A DNA stretch of 43,109 nucleotides, taken from Clostridia bacterium (lineage in GTDB: Bacteria; Bacillota; Clostridia; UBA1212; UBA1255). The position numbers and the translations under genes are program-made. Each line of letters starts with the position of its first letter. Within the stretch, counting starts at the first letter, position 1. The notes under the pieces are model-generated. The model was not told where the DNA came from and ran no database searches. It worked only from the letters and a program-made list of their open reading frames with translations. Positions 30,528 to 39,472 of the stretch are shown piece after piece. The stretch covers positions 1 to 43,109 of the forward strand of contig JAGBGO010000081.1 in NCBI GenBank assembly GCA_017935905.1, read 5' to 3'.

Positions 30528-31334
30528 ATGGAAGTAAGAGTAACAAAATGTCAAAATGGACACTATTATGATGCGAATAAATATGATGCTTGTCCCCATT
30601 GCGGTGCGGCGGAATTTACGCTACAGGACATTAAGAGGGAACCGGAGCAAAAAAAAGGGTGGTTTAAGAAAAAGAAAGTTGAGCCGATGCCGGAAACCAG
30701 CAAGCAACCAGAATCGTCGTTTCGGTCTGCATCGGTTAATCCCATTGTCGTTGAAGACGTAGAGACCCAAGGTGCGTTGCATGCGGAAGAATTTTCCTCA
30801 TCGGATGTAACGGAAGGTCTTTTTGAGACCGCAAAAGAGGAAACTCCGGTTATGGTACCCAATGAAGAACCGCAGGAAAGCTCTCTTTTGAACCAAGTAC
30901 AGCAAGTTACCGGCGATAATGACGGCAGGACCATGGGATTTTTCAGTACGAGTCAATCTACAACTTCTGTGCCCGCCGGGATTGGCGAACCGGTGGTGGG
31001 ATGGATTACCTGTGTCAAGGGCAATCAATTAGGGAAAAGTTATCATTTAGTTTCCGGACGCAATTCCGTCGGACGATTTGATTCGAACGATATCGTACTC
31101 ACGGATGAAAACAGTGTATCCAGAGAAAAGCATGCATGGATTATTTATGAACCGAGAAAACGGAAATTCTACGTGCAACCGGGAGAGGGCAGTGGCCTTA
31201 CTTATGTTAATGATGAGAATATCTTCGTTGCGACGGAAATTTGCAGCGGAGATATGGTGGAATTTGGTGAAACAAAATTTATTTTCACGCCGCTTTGTGG
31301 TGAACATTTTACTTGGGAAGATTATATTGGATGA
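30528..31334 (+). CDS. Zinc-ribbon and FHA domain phosphothreonine reader
   Basis: The 268-residue protein has an N-terminal zinc ribbon (Cys8 and CPHC at 22-25), a basic patch (KKGWFKKKK), a long acidic linker and a C-terminal FHA domain (about 155-255) with VGRFDSND (181-188) and SVSREKHAW (196-204). The linker contains DNDGRTMGFFS with Thr135, similar in layout to the phosphorylated Thr motifs of GarA-type FHA regulators, so it may be a kinase target that folds back on its own FHA domain. It has no membrane segment. GGAGG precedes ATG 30528. Confidence 0.9.
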   Translation: MEVRVTKCQNGHYYDANKYDACPHCGAAEFTLQDIKREPEQKKGWFKKKKVEPMPETSKQPESSFRSASVNPIVVEDVETQGALHAEEFSSSDVTEGLFETAKEETPVMVPNEEPQESSLLNQVQQVTGDNDGRTMGFFSTSQSTTSVPAGIGEPVVGWITCVKGNQLGKSYHLVSGRNSVGRFDSNDIVLTDENSVSREKHAWIIYEPRKRKFYVQPGEGSGLTYVNDENIFVATEICSGDMVEFGETKFIFTPLCGEHFTWEDYIG

Positions 31335-31345
31335 AGAGGTAATTT

Positions 31346-33316
31346 ATGAGCAAGTGCCATTCTTGTTTTCGAGATGTAGACGTACATAAGGATGTATGCC
31401 CTTATTGCGGTAGTCTGATATCTAACGTTGCAAAACAACCTATTTATTTGCCCCCCGGAACGGTCCTTCAAGAAAGATATATTCTTGGTGACGTCATAAA
31501 AGCCGGTGGCTTTGGCCTTATCTATAAAGCTTGGGATTCTAAATTAGAAACGATTGTAGCGGTAAAAGAGTTTTTTGCCACCAGCCTTGTCAGCCGGGCT
31601 GCAGGAACAAAGGATGTTATAGTCAATAAGAAAGGCATAGAGGAATTTGCATATCGAAAGGCACGTTTTTTAGCAGAAGCACGCAGTATGGCAAAATTTG
31701 GAAATAGTAAATATATTCCAAATGTTTTTGAGTTTTTTGAAGAAAACGGAACGGCTTATATTGTTATGGAGTTGCTTAGTGGTGTGGATTTACAAGACTA
31801 TATGCGCTCGGCACAGAAAATGGACGTAGATTTTGCAATCTTTATTACCAACCAAATTGGAAATGCCCTTAAAATGCTACATAAAGAAGATATTATTCAT
31901 CGAGATGTTGCCCCCGATAATATCTATATTAAATCGGCTAAGGATTTGAGCGTCATTCTGTTGGATTTAGGCGCGGCCAAGTTGGCAGATGCGAAAGAAG
32001 ACGTAGTGGATATTATTTTGAAACCGGGCTATTCACCCATTGAGCAGTATGAGAAGAATATGGAAATTGGTCCATGGTCAGACGTGTATGCATTAGGCGC
32101 AACTCTGTACGTTATGCTCACCGGCATTAAACCGGATGAATCTACCAATCGAAGAATTGAAGATTGCGTTGTGCCGCCCCATGAATTAGATGCAACCATT
32201 CCGGAAAACTTAAGTTATGCGGTTATGAAAGCGATGGCACTCGATAAACACATGCGGTTCAAAAATATCGATGAATTCTTGCAGGCTGTTAATGGAGAAA
32301 AGAAAGTGGTTTCTTTGGCGAAAGAGAAGAAACAAAGAAGAAATAAACGCATGGGTGGTGTGCTCGCCGGCATCATGGCTACCGTTCTTATTGTTTGTGC
32401 GGTACTTTTTGTATACAATCAGAAAAAACATACAGAAGATTTGGATGCGGCTGATATCGTGATTTGGTACGCTGCTTCTGAAAATTCAGATGAAATAAAA
32501 GCGATGGAACGAATCGCAGAAGATTTTCATCACAATTACCCGCACATTACCATTACATTGCGCAGCATTCCGGAAGAAGCGTATGTTTCTGAGTTGGAGC
32601 AAGCCCTGAAAGACGGCAAATTGCCTACGTTGTTTGAAAGCACGGATCTTGATTGGGATTCTGCAATCTTAAAGAATGCGGTTGATTTAAAGACTGTTTT
32701 GAAATCGGAACAAGCGAAGAAATGTTTGTTTTTGGATAAATTTACACACTATTATCCCGATTACAAGAAAATACCGTTAGGGATTGAAATCCCTGTTGCT
32801 TACGTTATTACAAGCGGATATACAGCGGTAAATTATACAAATGATTATTTTACCGAGCCGCGCGATTTTGGTGAAAATACAAGTGTTGCAGTGGATGAAA
32901 TTTATAAAGATTTAGTAGACCTGAATTTTGAAGAATTTGCGTATGCTGACAAAGCAAGTTTTATGAATAACCAGCAAAATACCAGTCCGGTGATGCTGTC
33001 TTCTACGATGGCTATGAATCAGGTACGTGAACAACTGGTGAATTACCAAAAAAAGTACGTGTATCCGGATTGCGCGTCGTTAAATTGTGGATTTGTTTAT
33101 GAATGGAGTATTGGAAACGGCAGTGACGCCGAGGTGGCGGCAGCGACGAGACTGCTTTCTTGGATGTTCGGTCATTCCTATCAAAACATCTTAATGATCA
33201 GTCACTGTAGTGATGGACAGATTCCTGTCAATCCAGATAGTTTTATGGAGAAAATTGACCAAAAGAATTATGAAGCAATCGAAGAAATTTATACAAATTT
33301 CTGTTTCAGCAGATGA
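31346..33316 (+). CDS. Ser/Thr kinase with N-terminal zinc ribbon and solute-binding-protein-like ectodomain
   Basis: The order in 656 residues is zinc ribbon (CHSC 4-7, CPYC 18-21), kinase domain (about 45-315), membrane helix (337-357) and an extracytoplasmic part (370-656). Kinase landmarks are Lys74 in VAVKEF, HRDVAPDN (185-192) and the metal-site motif DLG (207-209) instead of DFG; the glycine loop is KAGGFGLIY. The ectodomain begins IVIWYAASENSDEIKAMERI and contains TLFESTDLDWDSA, YKKIPLGIEIPVAYV and a late SWMFGHSYQNIL, as in family 1 extracellular solute-binding proteins that carry sugars. The kinase is thus probably activated by an external small ligand. It lies 11 bases after the FHA reader gene. 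Confidence 0.85.
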   Translation: MSKCHSCFRDVDVHKDVCPYCGSLISNVAKQPIYLPPGTVLQERYILGDVIKAGGFGLIYKAWDSKLETIVAVKEFFATSLVSRAAGTKDVIVNKKGIEEFAYRKARFLAEARSMAKFGNSKYIPNVFEFFEENGTAYIVMELLSGVDLQDYMRSAQKMDVDFAIFITNQIGNALKMLHKEDIIHRDVAPDNIYIKSAKDLSVILLDLGAAKLADAKEDVVDIILKPGYSPIEQYEKNMEIGPWSDVYALGATLYVMLTGIKPDESTNRRIEDCVVPPHELDATIPENLSYAVMKAMALDKHMRFKNIDEFLQAVNGEKKVVSLAKEKKQRRNKRMGGVLAGIMATVLIVCAVLFVYNQKKHTEDLDAADIVIWYAASENSDEIKAMERIAEDFHHNYPHITITLRSIPEEAYVSELEQALKDGKLPTLFESTDLDWDSAILKNAVDLKTVLKSEQAKKCLFLDKFTHYYPDYKKIPLGIEIPVAYVITSGYTAVNYTNDYFTEPRDFGENTSVAVDEIYKDLVDLNFEEFAYADKASFMNNQQNTSPVMLSSTMAMNQVREQLVNYQKKYVYPDCASLNCGFVYEWSIGNGSDAEVAAATRLLSWMFGHSYQNILMISHCSDGQIPVNPDSFMEKIDQKNYEAIEEIYTNFCFSR

Positions 33317-33326
33317 GAGGTGCAAA

Positions 33327-36164
33327 ATGGTGAAACGTTGTTATGGTTGTATGGAACAATATGACGAGGGTGCGACGGTATGTCCTCATTGTGGATACGT
33401 TGAAGGTACGAAGGCTGAAGAGGCGATTCACATGGATCCGGGGACATGTCTAAAGGACCGTTATATTATTGGACGCGTGTTAGGATATGGCGGTTTTGGT
33501 GTTACCTATATTGCATGGGATCAACGTTTAGAACAAAAAGTTGCGGTGAAGGAGTACTTGCCCAGCGAGTTTTCTACGCGAATGCCGGGTGCAGCCACCG
33601 TTACGGTGTTTAGCGGAGATCGAAACGAACAATTCCAACAAGGTTTGGATAAATTTGTAGAGGAAGCAAAACGTCTTTCTAAATTTCAAAATGAGCCCGG
33701 CGTGGTAAAAATCTTTGATAGCTTCAAAGAAAACAGCACCGCCTATATTATTATGGAGTATTTGGACGGGGAGACATTAACTGCGTATTTAGAGCGGGAA
33801 GGCTTGCTGACGGAGGAAAAAGCCATTGAAATGTTGCTTCCTGTTATGCAGTCCTTGCAAATCGTCCATGAAGAGGGGATTCTGCATCGGGATATTGCGC
33901 CGGATAATATTTTTATTACAAAAGCCGGAGAAGTAAAGCTGATTGACTTTGGTGCTTCTCGCTATGCCACTACTTCTCACAGTCGAAGTTTGACGGTGGT
34001 AATTAAACCGGGATACTCTCCGGAAGAACAGTATCGAAGCCGGGGTGATCAAGGTGCACATACAGACGTTTACGCGTTGTCTGCTACGATGTACAAGATG
34101 CTCACAGGAATTACACCGCCGGATGCGTTAGAACGCCGAGCGAACATTGAGCAAAAGAAGAAAGATCTTCTTAAGGATATACATAAGCTTAATAAAAATG
34201 TTTCCCGTCGTACGGAAAATGCAATCTTAAATGCTATGAATGTACAAATTGAAGATCGTACGCCCAATATTCAAGCCTTTATGGATGAACTATATAGCGA
34301 GAAGCCTGTTGCAAGACGGTATGGAAAGATTAAGAAAATCGACGTCTACGCTTGGCCGAAGTGGCTCAAAATCGGCATTCCTGTTTGCTTGATTGCCTTT
34401 CTCTTAATTGGGGTTTTGTTGCTTACGGGAGTACTGCGTGTACCATCCAAATATAACGATGAAGTGGTTATTCCCGATGGCTTTATTGTTGTGCCGGATG
34501 TTGAAGGATTGAATAAAGATGAAGCGTTGTCTGCAATCGCTGACAGCGGTTTGATTCCGCGGTCAGAGGGAAACGTCATATCGGATTATTTGGAACCGGG
34601 ACAGATTGTGCTTCAAACGCCTGTTAGCGGTTCTTATTTAGAGCAAAACGGTATTGTGAACCTTACCGTCAGCAGTGGTAGTGCCGTGCAAAGTCCCGTT
34701 GAAGGTAAAGCTACCGTTCCCTACGTTGTTTGGGATACGTTGGAAATGGCTACAGAGAAACTTGCGCAAGCTGGTCTTGGAGAACCGATTGTCGGCGAAT
34801 CCATTTATGATGACGCCGTGCCCAAAGGCAGCGTCATTGCACAAAGTGAAGACGTAGGCACAGAGCTTCCGGAAGGTACGCAAATTACACTTACGATTTC
34901 TTTGGGACCGAAGCCGTTTGATATGCCCAACGTTGTGGGGATGACTTGGGCGAATGCTGAAAAATTGCTCAAGGATAAGGGCTTGAATGTTTCTACTACG
35001 TACGAAAACAGCAGTACGGTAGCGGAAAATACAGTATTGCGTCAGGATATTGCGGAAAAGCAACAAGTATGTAAGGGGGATAAGGTTACGTTAACGGTTT
35101 CCAGCGGAAAGCCTGTCATTGCCGTTCCCAATGTGGTGGGGAAGAAACTAACGGATGCCAAAACGACGTTAACGGGTAAAAAGTTTAAGGTAGAAGATTA
35201 TGAAATGTATCATAACACGGTTCCTGCCGGTACTGTGATTAGTCAAAATCCTGAAGCCGGTACATCCCAAATAGAGGGGACTACCATTAAAGTGTTTGTG
35301 AGTAAGGGGAAAGAACCGGTTACTGTTACAAACGTGGTTGGAAAGACGGAAAGTGCTGCATATGCGGACTTGGTGAATCAAGGCTTTACCGTGACATCCA
35401 AATATGGTGGTTATCATAGTAGTATTCCGTATGGATGTGTTTTGTCTCAAAGTCTTCCTGCGGGTAGCAGTCAGTATAAAGGTAGCACGATTGATTTGAC
35501 AATAAGTAAGGGTCCGGATTGGTCGAGTTGGTCGGACACACTACCTGCTGAAGTAACAGATACAAACTATGAAATAAAGTCGCAGACAGTTTATCGATAC
35601 AAAACGAAACTTTGGAAATACCCAACAACAGGTGTCCCAAGTGGGTACACTTTGGATAGAACGACGGTGGAATATGGTTCTTGGACCGATGCGGGTTGGA
35701 AAACGAGTAAACCTGTTGAAAGTGATGTTTCTCAAATCGTTGATACTCGAACTGTGACAGATCGGGATGCGTATACCATATATCATTATTTTTATTATCG
35801 CTATTATAATGGTGAAAAATATAAGTACACATATGGTGAAAAGACAGCATTATCGTATGGAGGGAAAAGATATGACACACAATCTACTACGCCATTCACA
35901 TATTATGGTAGCGATAGTAATGGACGAGATATGTATCAAGTAACACCATGGATTAATTTTTCAAAAGAAGTTTGGTTTTTAGAGAAAGAAGAACCAGTGG
36001 CTGCGGTAACCCACACAGAGTGGCGTCAACAAATACGTAACAAAACCACTACTTATCACTGTTGGAAATGGAATGATACATGGTCAGAGTGGTCTACAAC
36101 GCAGCCTGTAGGGGATGTATATGTTGATACTCCGAAAACTCAATATAGTTATAGAAGAAAGTAG
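33327..36164 (+). CDS. PASTA Ser/Thr kinase with zinc ribbon and Trp/Tyr-rich C-terminal modules
   Basis: I chose ATG 33327, 6 bases after GAGAGG; the frame extends upstream into the preceding gene without a ribosome site. The 945 residues hold a zinc ribbon (CYGC 5-8, CPHC 19-22), a kinase domain with all key residues (GYGGFG 53-58, Lys75, HRD 187-189, Asn194, DFG 207-209), a membrane helix (349-369), five PASTA repeats (about 385-730; each has the pattern VPNVVG ... G/SxVxLTVSxG) and a tail with WSSWSD, YRYK, WSEWSTTQP and YSYRRK modules common in clostridial surface proteins. PASTA repeats bind peptidoglycan fragments in PrkC/PknB-type kinases. Codon use becomes A/T-rich after about 35520, where the tail starts. 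Confidence 0.92.
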   Translation: MVKRCYGCMEQYDEGATVCPHCGYVEGTKAEEAIHMDPGTCLKDRYIIGRVLGYGGFGVTYIAWDQRLEQKVAVKEYLPSEFSTRMPGAATVTVFSGDRNEQFQQGLDKFVEEAKRLSKFQNEPGVVKIFDSFKENSTAYIIMEYLDGETLTAYLEREGLLTEEKAIEMLLPVMQSLQIVHEEGILHRDIAPDNIFITKAGEVKLIDFGASRYATTSHSRSLTVVIKPGYSPEEQYRSRGDQGAHTDVYALSATMYKMLTGITPPDALERRANIEQKKKDLLKDIHKLNKNVSRRTENAILNAMNVQIEDRTPNIQAFMDELYSEKPVARRYGKIKKIDVYAWPKWLKIGIPVCLIAFLLIGVLLLTGVLRVPSKYNDEVVIPDGFIVVPDVEGLNKDEALSAIADSGLIPRSEGNVISDYLEPGQIVLQTPVSGSYLEQNGIVNLTVSSGSAVQSPVEGKATVPYVVWDTLEMATEKLAQAGLGEPIVGESIYDDAVPKGSVIAQSEDVGTELPEGTQITLTISLGPKPFDMPNVVGMTWANAEKLLKDKGLNVSTTYENSSTVAENTVLRQDIAEKQQVCKGDKVTLTVSSGKPVIAVPNVVGKKLTDAKTTLTGKKFKVEDYEMYHNTVPAGTVISQNPEAGTSQIEGTTIKVFVSKGKEPVTVTNVVGKTESAAYADLVNQGFTVTSKYGGYHSSIPYGCVLSQSLPAGSSQYKGSTIDLTISKGPDWSSWSDTLPAEVTDTNYEIKSQTVYRYKTKLWKYPTTGVPSGYTLDRTTVEYGSWTDAGWKTSKPVESDVSQIVDTRTVTDRDAYTIYHYFYYRYYNGEKYKYTYGEKTALSYGGKRYDTQSTTPFTYYGSDSNGRDMYQVTPWINFSKEVWFLEKEEPVAAVTHTEWRQQIRNKTTTYHCWKWNDTWSEWSTTQPVGDVYVDTPKTQYSYRRK

Positions 36165-36190
36165 AGTCTTTTAATAAGTGAGGATTAAAT

Positions 36191-37726
36191 ATGAACCAAA
36201 AGAAGCAAAGTAATCGCAATGTAACAATTTTGGTGGTTGGTGTCCTTATTATCAGTGGTTTGATTTGTTTGGCGCATGTTTTCTGTCTGTTATGTGTTTG
36301 CTGTCCCGAATTGATGAATGAAATCATTCCGGAATGTGCGCCATGTGCTTCAATGATTCATAAAGAAAGGAAAATTGAGATAAATTTAATATCTACTGGG
36401 TTATCTATCATTGGATTGGCTGTTACTGTGTGGACAGGCTTGAATATTATTAATGTTTTGGAACGCAAAGAATTTGAACTGATTAAAAACGATGTTGAAG
36501 CGACAAAAAATGCAATAGGTAACATTTCTAACAAAATAAAAAAAGCAGACCAAATTAAATTGTTGAATGAAATGTACTACACGGTAGAAGATGCTGCAAC
36601 GAAAGAATTAATCAAAATAATTCAAGCGATTCCGGATGCTGATATCGCTCAAATTGATTTTGTAACTTTATTGGAAATTGAAAGAAGATTCAATAACGTA
36701 TATAGAATCCGTAACAGCGATGGGAAACATAGCGATTTGCTATTACATGAGGTATCGCAGGGAGAAGAATTGATATATTCTCAATTAAACACTGTGAACC
36801 ATACTACGATTACTTTATACTTAAAATATCGATTGGCTGAATTTCATTTTTACTCAGGATACTATTATTCGGGTCAAGATGGATGTGAGACTTTTGGAAA
36901 AGCGGCGGATTTGTACTTTGAAACGGCTCCAGGATTTCATGCATATGTTCCTAAATATACAAATATACCTGTTGATGATATTGATTTTACTTTTCCCCAT
37001 TCAAAAGATGAACAAAAGATATCTGCATATTTTTGTAATAGCATAGGTGAGGCATACAGTAAAATTACTGAATATATGAAGAAAATGGATAACTACAATA
37101 GTGATAATGAAAATGCGTTTAAAGCGATTTTCTATTGTGCATATGCAACCAAATGGGAGAAAAGTGAAGTGTATTTGAGAAATTATGGTTGTGCCATAGA
37201 ACGTAAAGAGGATGTTTCAGAACAAAACTACTCTCGATTGAAAGAAATATATGATGATGCTTTTGGTACAAAGTGTACTAAGAACTCACTGAAAACGTTA
37301 ATGTCCGTTATGGATAAACGCTTTAATGCCAATTTGAAAATTGAAATAATCAATATTGATAAAGGAGAAAAACGCCATCCTCCACTAAACAATTTGTTCT
37401 ATAAAGATAATTGGAATCAGCTGGATGAAACACGTCAAAAACAACTTATTGAAATGCTTCAAGAACTTAATATTAAGGCAAAGCTAACTCAAAAAGTATA
37501 TCCTTCAGCGCTACATGGATACATTTATAGCTGTATCTATAATCGTGATATGTATCTTATTTCTAATCAAGATGCGCCGGAATCTCGGGTGTACTTAGAG
37601 AATGCACAATTAGAATTAGAAGTTTTGGAAATGCTCGACAGAGATGATCCTGTGGTTCGGCTTTTGAAAATGGATATGGATGCACTAAATTCTAGATTGG
37701 ATAACAAACATGGTCAGGAGGGATGA
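36191..37726 (+). CDS. Membrane protein with two N-terminal helices and a helical-repeat cytoplasmic domain
   Basis: The 511-residue protein has two membrane segments (about 12-37 and 64-88) separated by a Cys-rich loop (VFCLLCVCC, CAPCAS), a coiled-coil-like stretch (about 90-120) and a long helical region with paired helices resembling TPR-type repeats (for example KYRLAEFHFYSGYYYSG, AFKAIFYCAYATKWEKSEVY). No family is recognised. Base composition is more A/T-rich than the flanking kinase and ligase genes, suggesting a different origin. It starts 26 bases after the PASTA kinase and ends 4 bases before the ligase start. Confidence 0.8.
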   Translation: MNQKKQSNRNVTILVVGVLIISGLICLAHVFCLLCVCCPELMNEIIPECAPCASMIHKERKIEINLISTGLSIIGLAVTVWTGLNIINVLERKEFELIKNDVEATKNAIGNISNKIKKADQIKLLNEMYYTVEDAATKELIKIIQAIPDADIAQIDFVTLLEIERRFNNVYRIRNSDGKHSDLLLHEVSQGEELIYSQLNTVNHTTITLYLKYRLAEFHFYSGYYYSGQDGCETFGKAADLYFETAPGFHAYVPKYTNIPVDDIDFTFPHSKDEQKISAYFCNSIGEAYSKITEYMKKMDNYNSDNENAFKAIFYCAYATKWEKSEVYLRNYGCAIERKEDVSEQNYSRLKEIYDDAFGTKCTKNSLKTLMSVMDKRFNANLKIEIINIDKGEKRHPPLNNLFYKDNWNQLDETRQKQLIEMLQELNIKAKLTQKVYPSALHGYIYSCIYNRDMYLISNQDAPESRVYLENAQLELEVLEMLDRDDPVVRLLKMDMDALNSRLDNKHGQEG

Positions 37727-37730
37727 ATCT

Positions 37731-39470
37731 GTGAGTGAAATGGACCTAACCGGCTACCCATCAATCGATAAACCATGGCTTCGATACTACACTAAGGAAG
37801 CCATCGAAACCCCTTTGTCTGCGTGTACCTTATATGATAATCTTTGGCAACATAACAAAGATTATCTAAGTAATGTAGCCCTGAACTATTTTAACAGAAA
37901 GATTACCTTCCAAGCGTTATTTGAAGGAATTGAGGCGGCGGCAAAAGCTTTTACAGCTATAGGTGTGGGTACGGGGGATATTGTTGTGATGGCAACCGTA
38001 ACTACACCGGAAACCGTGTACGCATTTTACGCGCTGAATCGCCTGGGGGCCGTTGCCAACATGGTGGATCTTCGCACCGCCGAGGAAGGCATTCGGGAAT
38101 ATATTTTAGAAGTAAATGCCAAGTATTTACTGACGATTGATGTTGCGTGTGCCAAGATGGCAAAAGCAGTTGTGGATACACAAGTACAACACGTAATTAT
38201 TCTGTCTCCCGGTGATGGACTACCGCAACCTAAGAAGTTTTTGTACTTTTTAAAAAATAAACCGGTGGATTGCTTGCCATCCTATACAGGGCGCTGCTAC
38301 AATTGGGCACATTTTATTGCACAAGGTAGTTCTGCGACACCTTTGTATCCTGTCTATCAGCCGGATACTTGTTGTGTGATTGTCCATACAGGTGGAACTA
38401 CCGGTAGCCCCAAAGGGGTCATGCTCAGCAATGACAATGTAAACGCTTTGGTAGAGCAGAGCATTCGTACCGGCATTGATATGCAAAGGAAACATACGTG
38501 GCTGGATATTATGCCACCCTTTATTGCCTATGGTATTGGTATGGGATTGCACTTGCCCTTGACCATTGGTATGGAAACCATTTTAATTCCATCTTTTGAT
38601 GCCAAGAAGTTTGATCGTCTGCTACTGAAACATAAAGCAAACCATATGGTAGGCGTTCCATCTTATTGGGGCACGGTTATCCAAAGTAACCGTATGAAGC
38701 GTAAAAATCTTTCTTGGCTGATTGCACCAACTGTTGGCGGCGACACCATGAATATAGAACTGGAACAGCAAGCAAATGCTTTTCTTGCGGCTCATCACTG
38801 TCCGTATAAGATTGTAAAAGGCTACGGAATGACGGAGGTTTGTGCTGGTGTTACGGGAACAGTGGATGACAACAATGAGCCGGGGAGTGTGGGCATTCCT
38901 TTTGTAAAATCTGTTGTATCTGTTTTCCATCCTGAAACAGGAGCAGAATTAAAGTACGGAGAAATCGGAGAAGTTTGTATTTCCGGACCCAATGTGATGC
39001 TGGGATACTATGGGAAAGAAACAGCTACGGCAGAAATTGTAAAAATCCATTCGGACGGAACTAAATGGGTTCATTCTGGCGATATGGGATATATGAATGA
39101 ACAAGGAAGCTTGTTTATATTGGATCGCATAAAACGGATGATTGTTCGCTTTGATGGATTTAAAGTCTTTCCGTCTATGCTGGAGAAAGTCATTATGGAA
39201 CACCCCGGCGTGGAAGCTTGCTGTGTAGTGGGTATCTCGGACTCGTCGCACAGTCAAGGAAAGTTGCCGGTTGTATATCTTGTGCCTAAAAAGAAAGAGA
39301 CTAAACGAGATGAGAACTTGATTGCAGAACTGCAAATATTGTGCAGAAAAGAAATTCCGGAATACGCACAACCGATTGCATACTATTTCCGCGATGAATT
39401 GCCGTTAACCCCTATTGGAAAGATTGACTACAGAAAATTAGAAGAGAATATACCTTGTAAAGGAGAATGA
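37731..39470 (+). CDS. AMP-forming acyl/aryl adenylating ligase
   Basis: The start is taken as GTG 37731, 9 bases after AGGAGG, giving MSEMDLTGYP and 579 residues; ATG 37710 lies inside the preceding gene without a ribosome site. Motifs of the ANL superfamily are complete: HTGGTTGSPKGV (219-230), KGYGMTEV, HSGDMGYM, DRIKRMIVRFDGFKVFP and the catalytic lysine of LTPIGKIDYRKLE (Lys564). It activates a carboxylic acid, probably fatty or aromatic, as an acyl-AMP and transfers it to CoA or a carrier. No acyl carrier protein, thioesterase or synthase is encoded nearby. It stands in the middle of a phospho-signalling operon, which is unusual. Confidence 0.9.
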   Translation: MSEMDLTGYPSIDKPWLRYYTKEAIETPLSACTLYDNLWQHNKDYLSNVALNYFNRKITFQALFEGIEAAAKAFTAIGVGTGDIVVMATVTTPETVYAFYALNRLGAVANMVDLRTAEEGIREYILEVNAKYLLTIDVACAKMAKAVVDTQVQHVIILSPGDGLPQPKKFLYFLKNKPVDCLPSYTGRCYNWAHFIAQGSSATPLYPVYQPDTCCVIVHTGGTTGSPKGVMLSNDNVNALVEQSIRTGIDMQRKHTWLDIMPPFIAYGIGMGLHLPLTIGMETILIPSFDAKKFDRLLLKHKANHMVGVPSYWGTVIQSNRMKRKNLSWLIAPTVGGDTMNIELEQQANAFLAAHHCPYKIVKGYGMTEVCAGVTGTVDDNNEPGSVGIPFVKSVVSVFHPETGAELKYGEIGEVCISGPNVMLGYYGKETATAEIVKIHSDGTKWVHSGDMGYMNEQGSLFILDRIKRMIVRFDGFKVFPSMLEKVIMEHPGVEACCVVGISDSSHSQGKLPVVYLVPKKKETKRDENLIAELQILCRKEIPEYAQPIAYYFRDELPLTPIGKIDYRKLEENIPCKGE

Positions 39471-39472
39471 CA

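Noticed and set aside
33210..33326. Extension of the PASTA kinase into the preceding gene
   Set aside because: There is no ribosome site at the upstream ATG; the ATG at 33327 has GAGAGG and starts just before the zinc ribbon, as in the neighbouring kinase.
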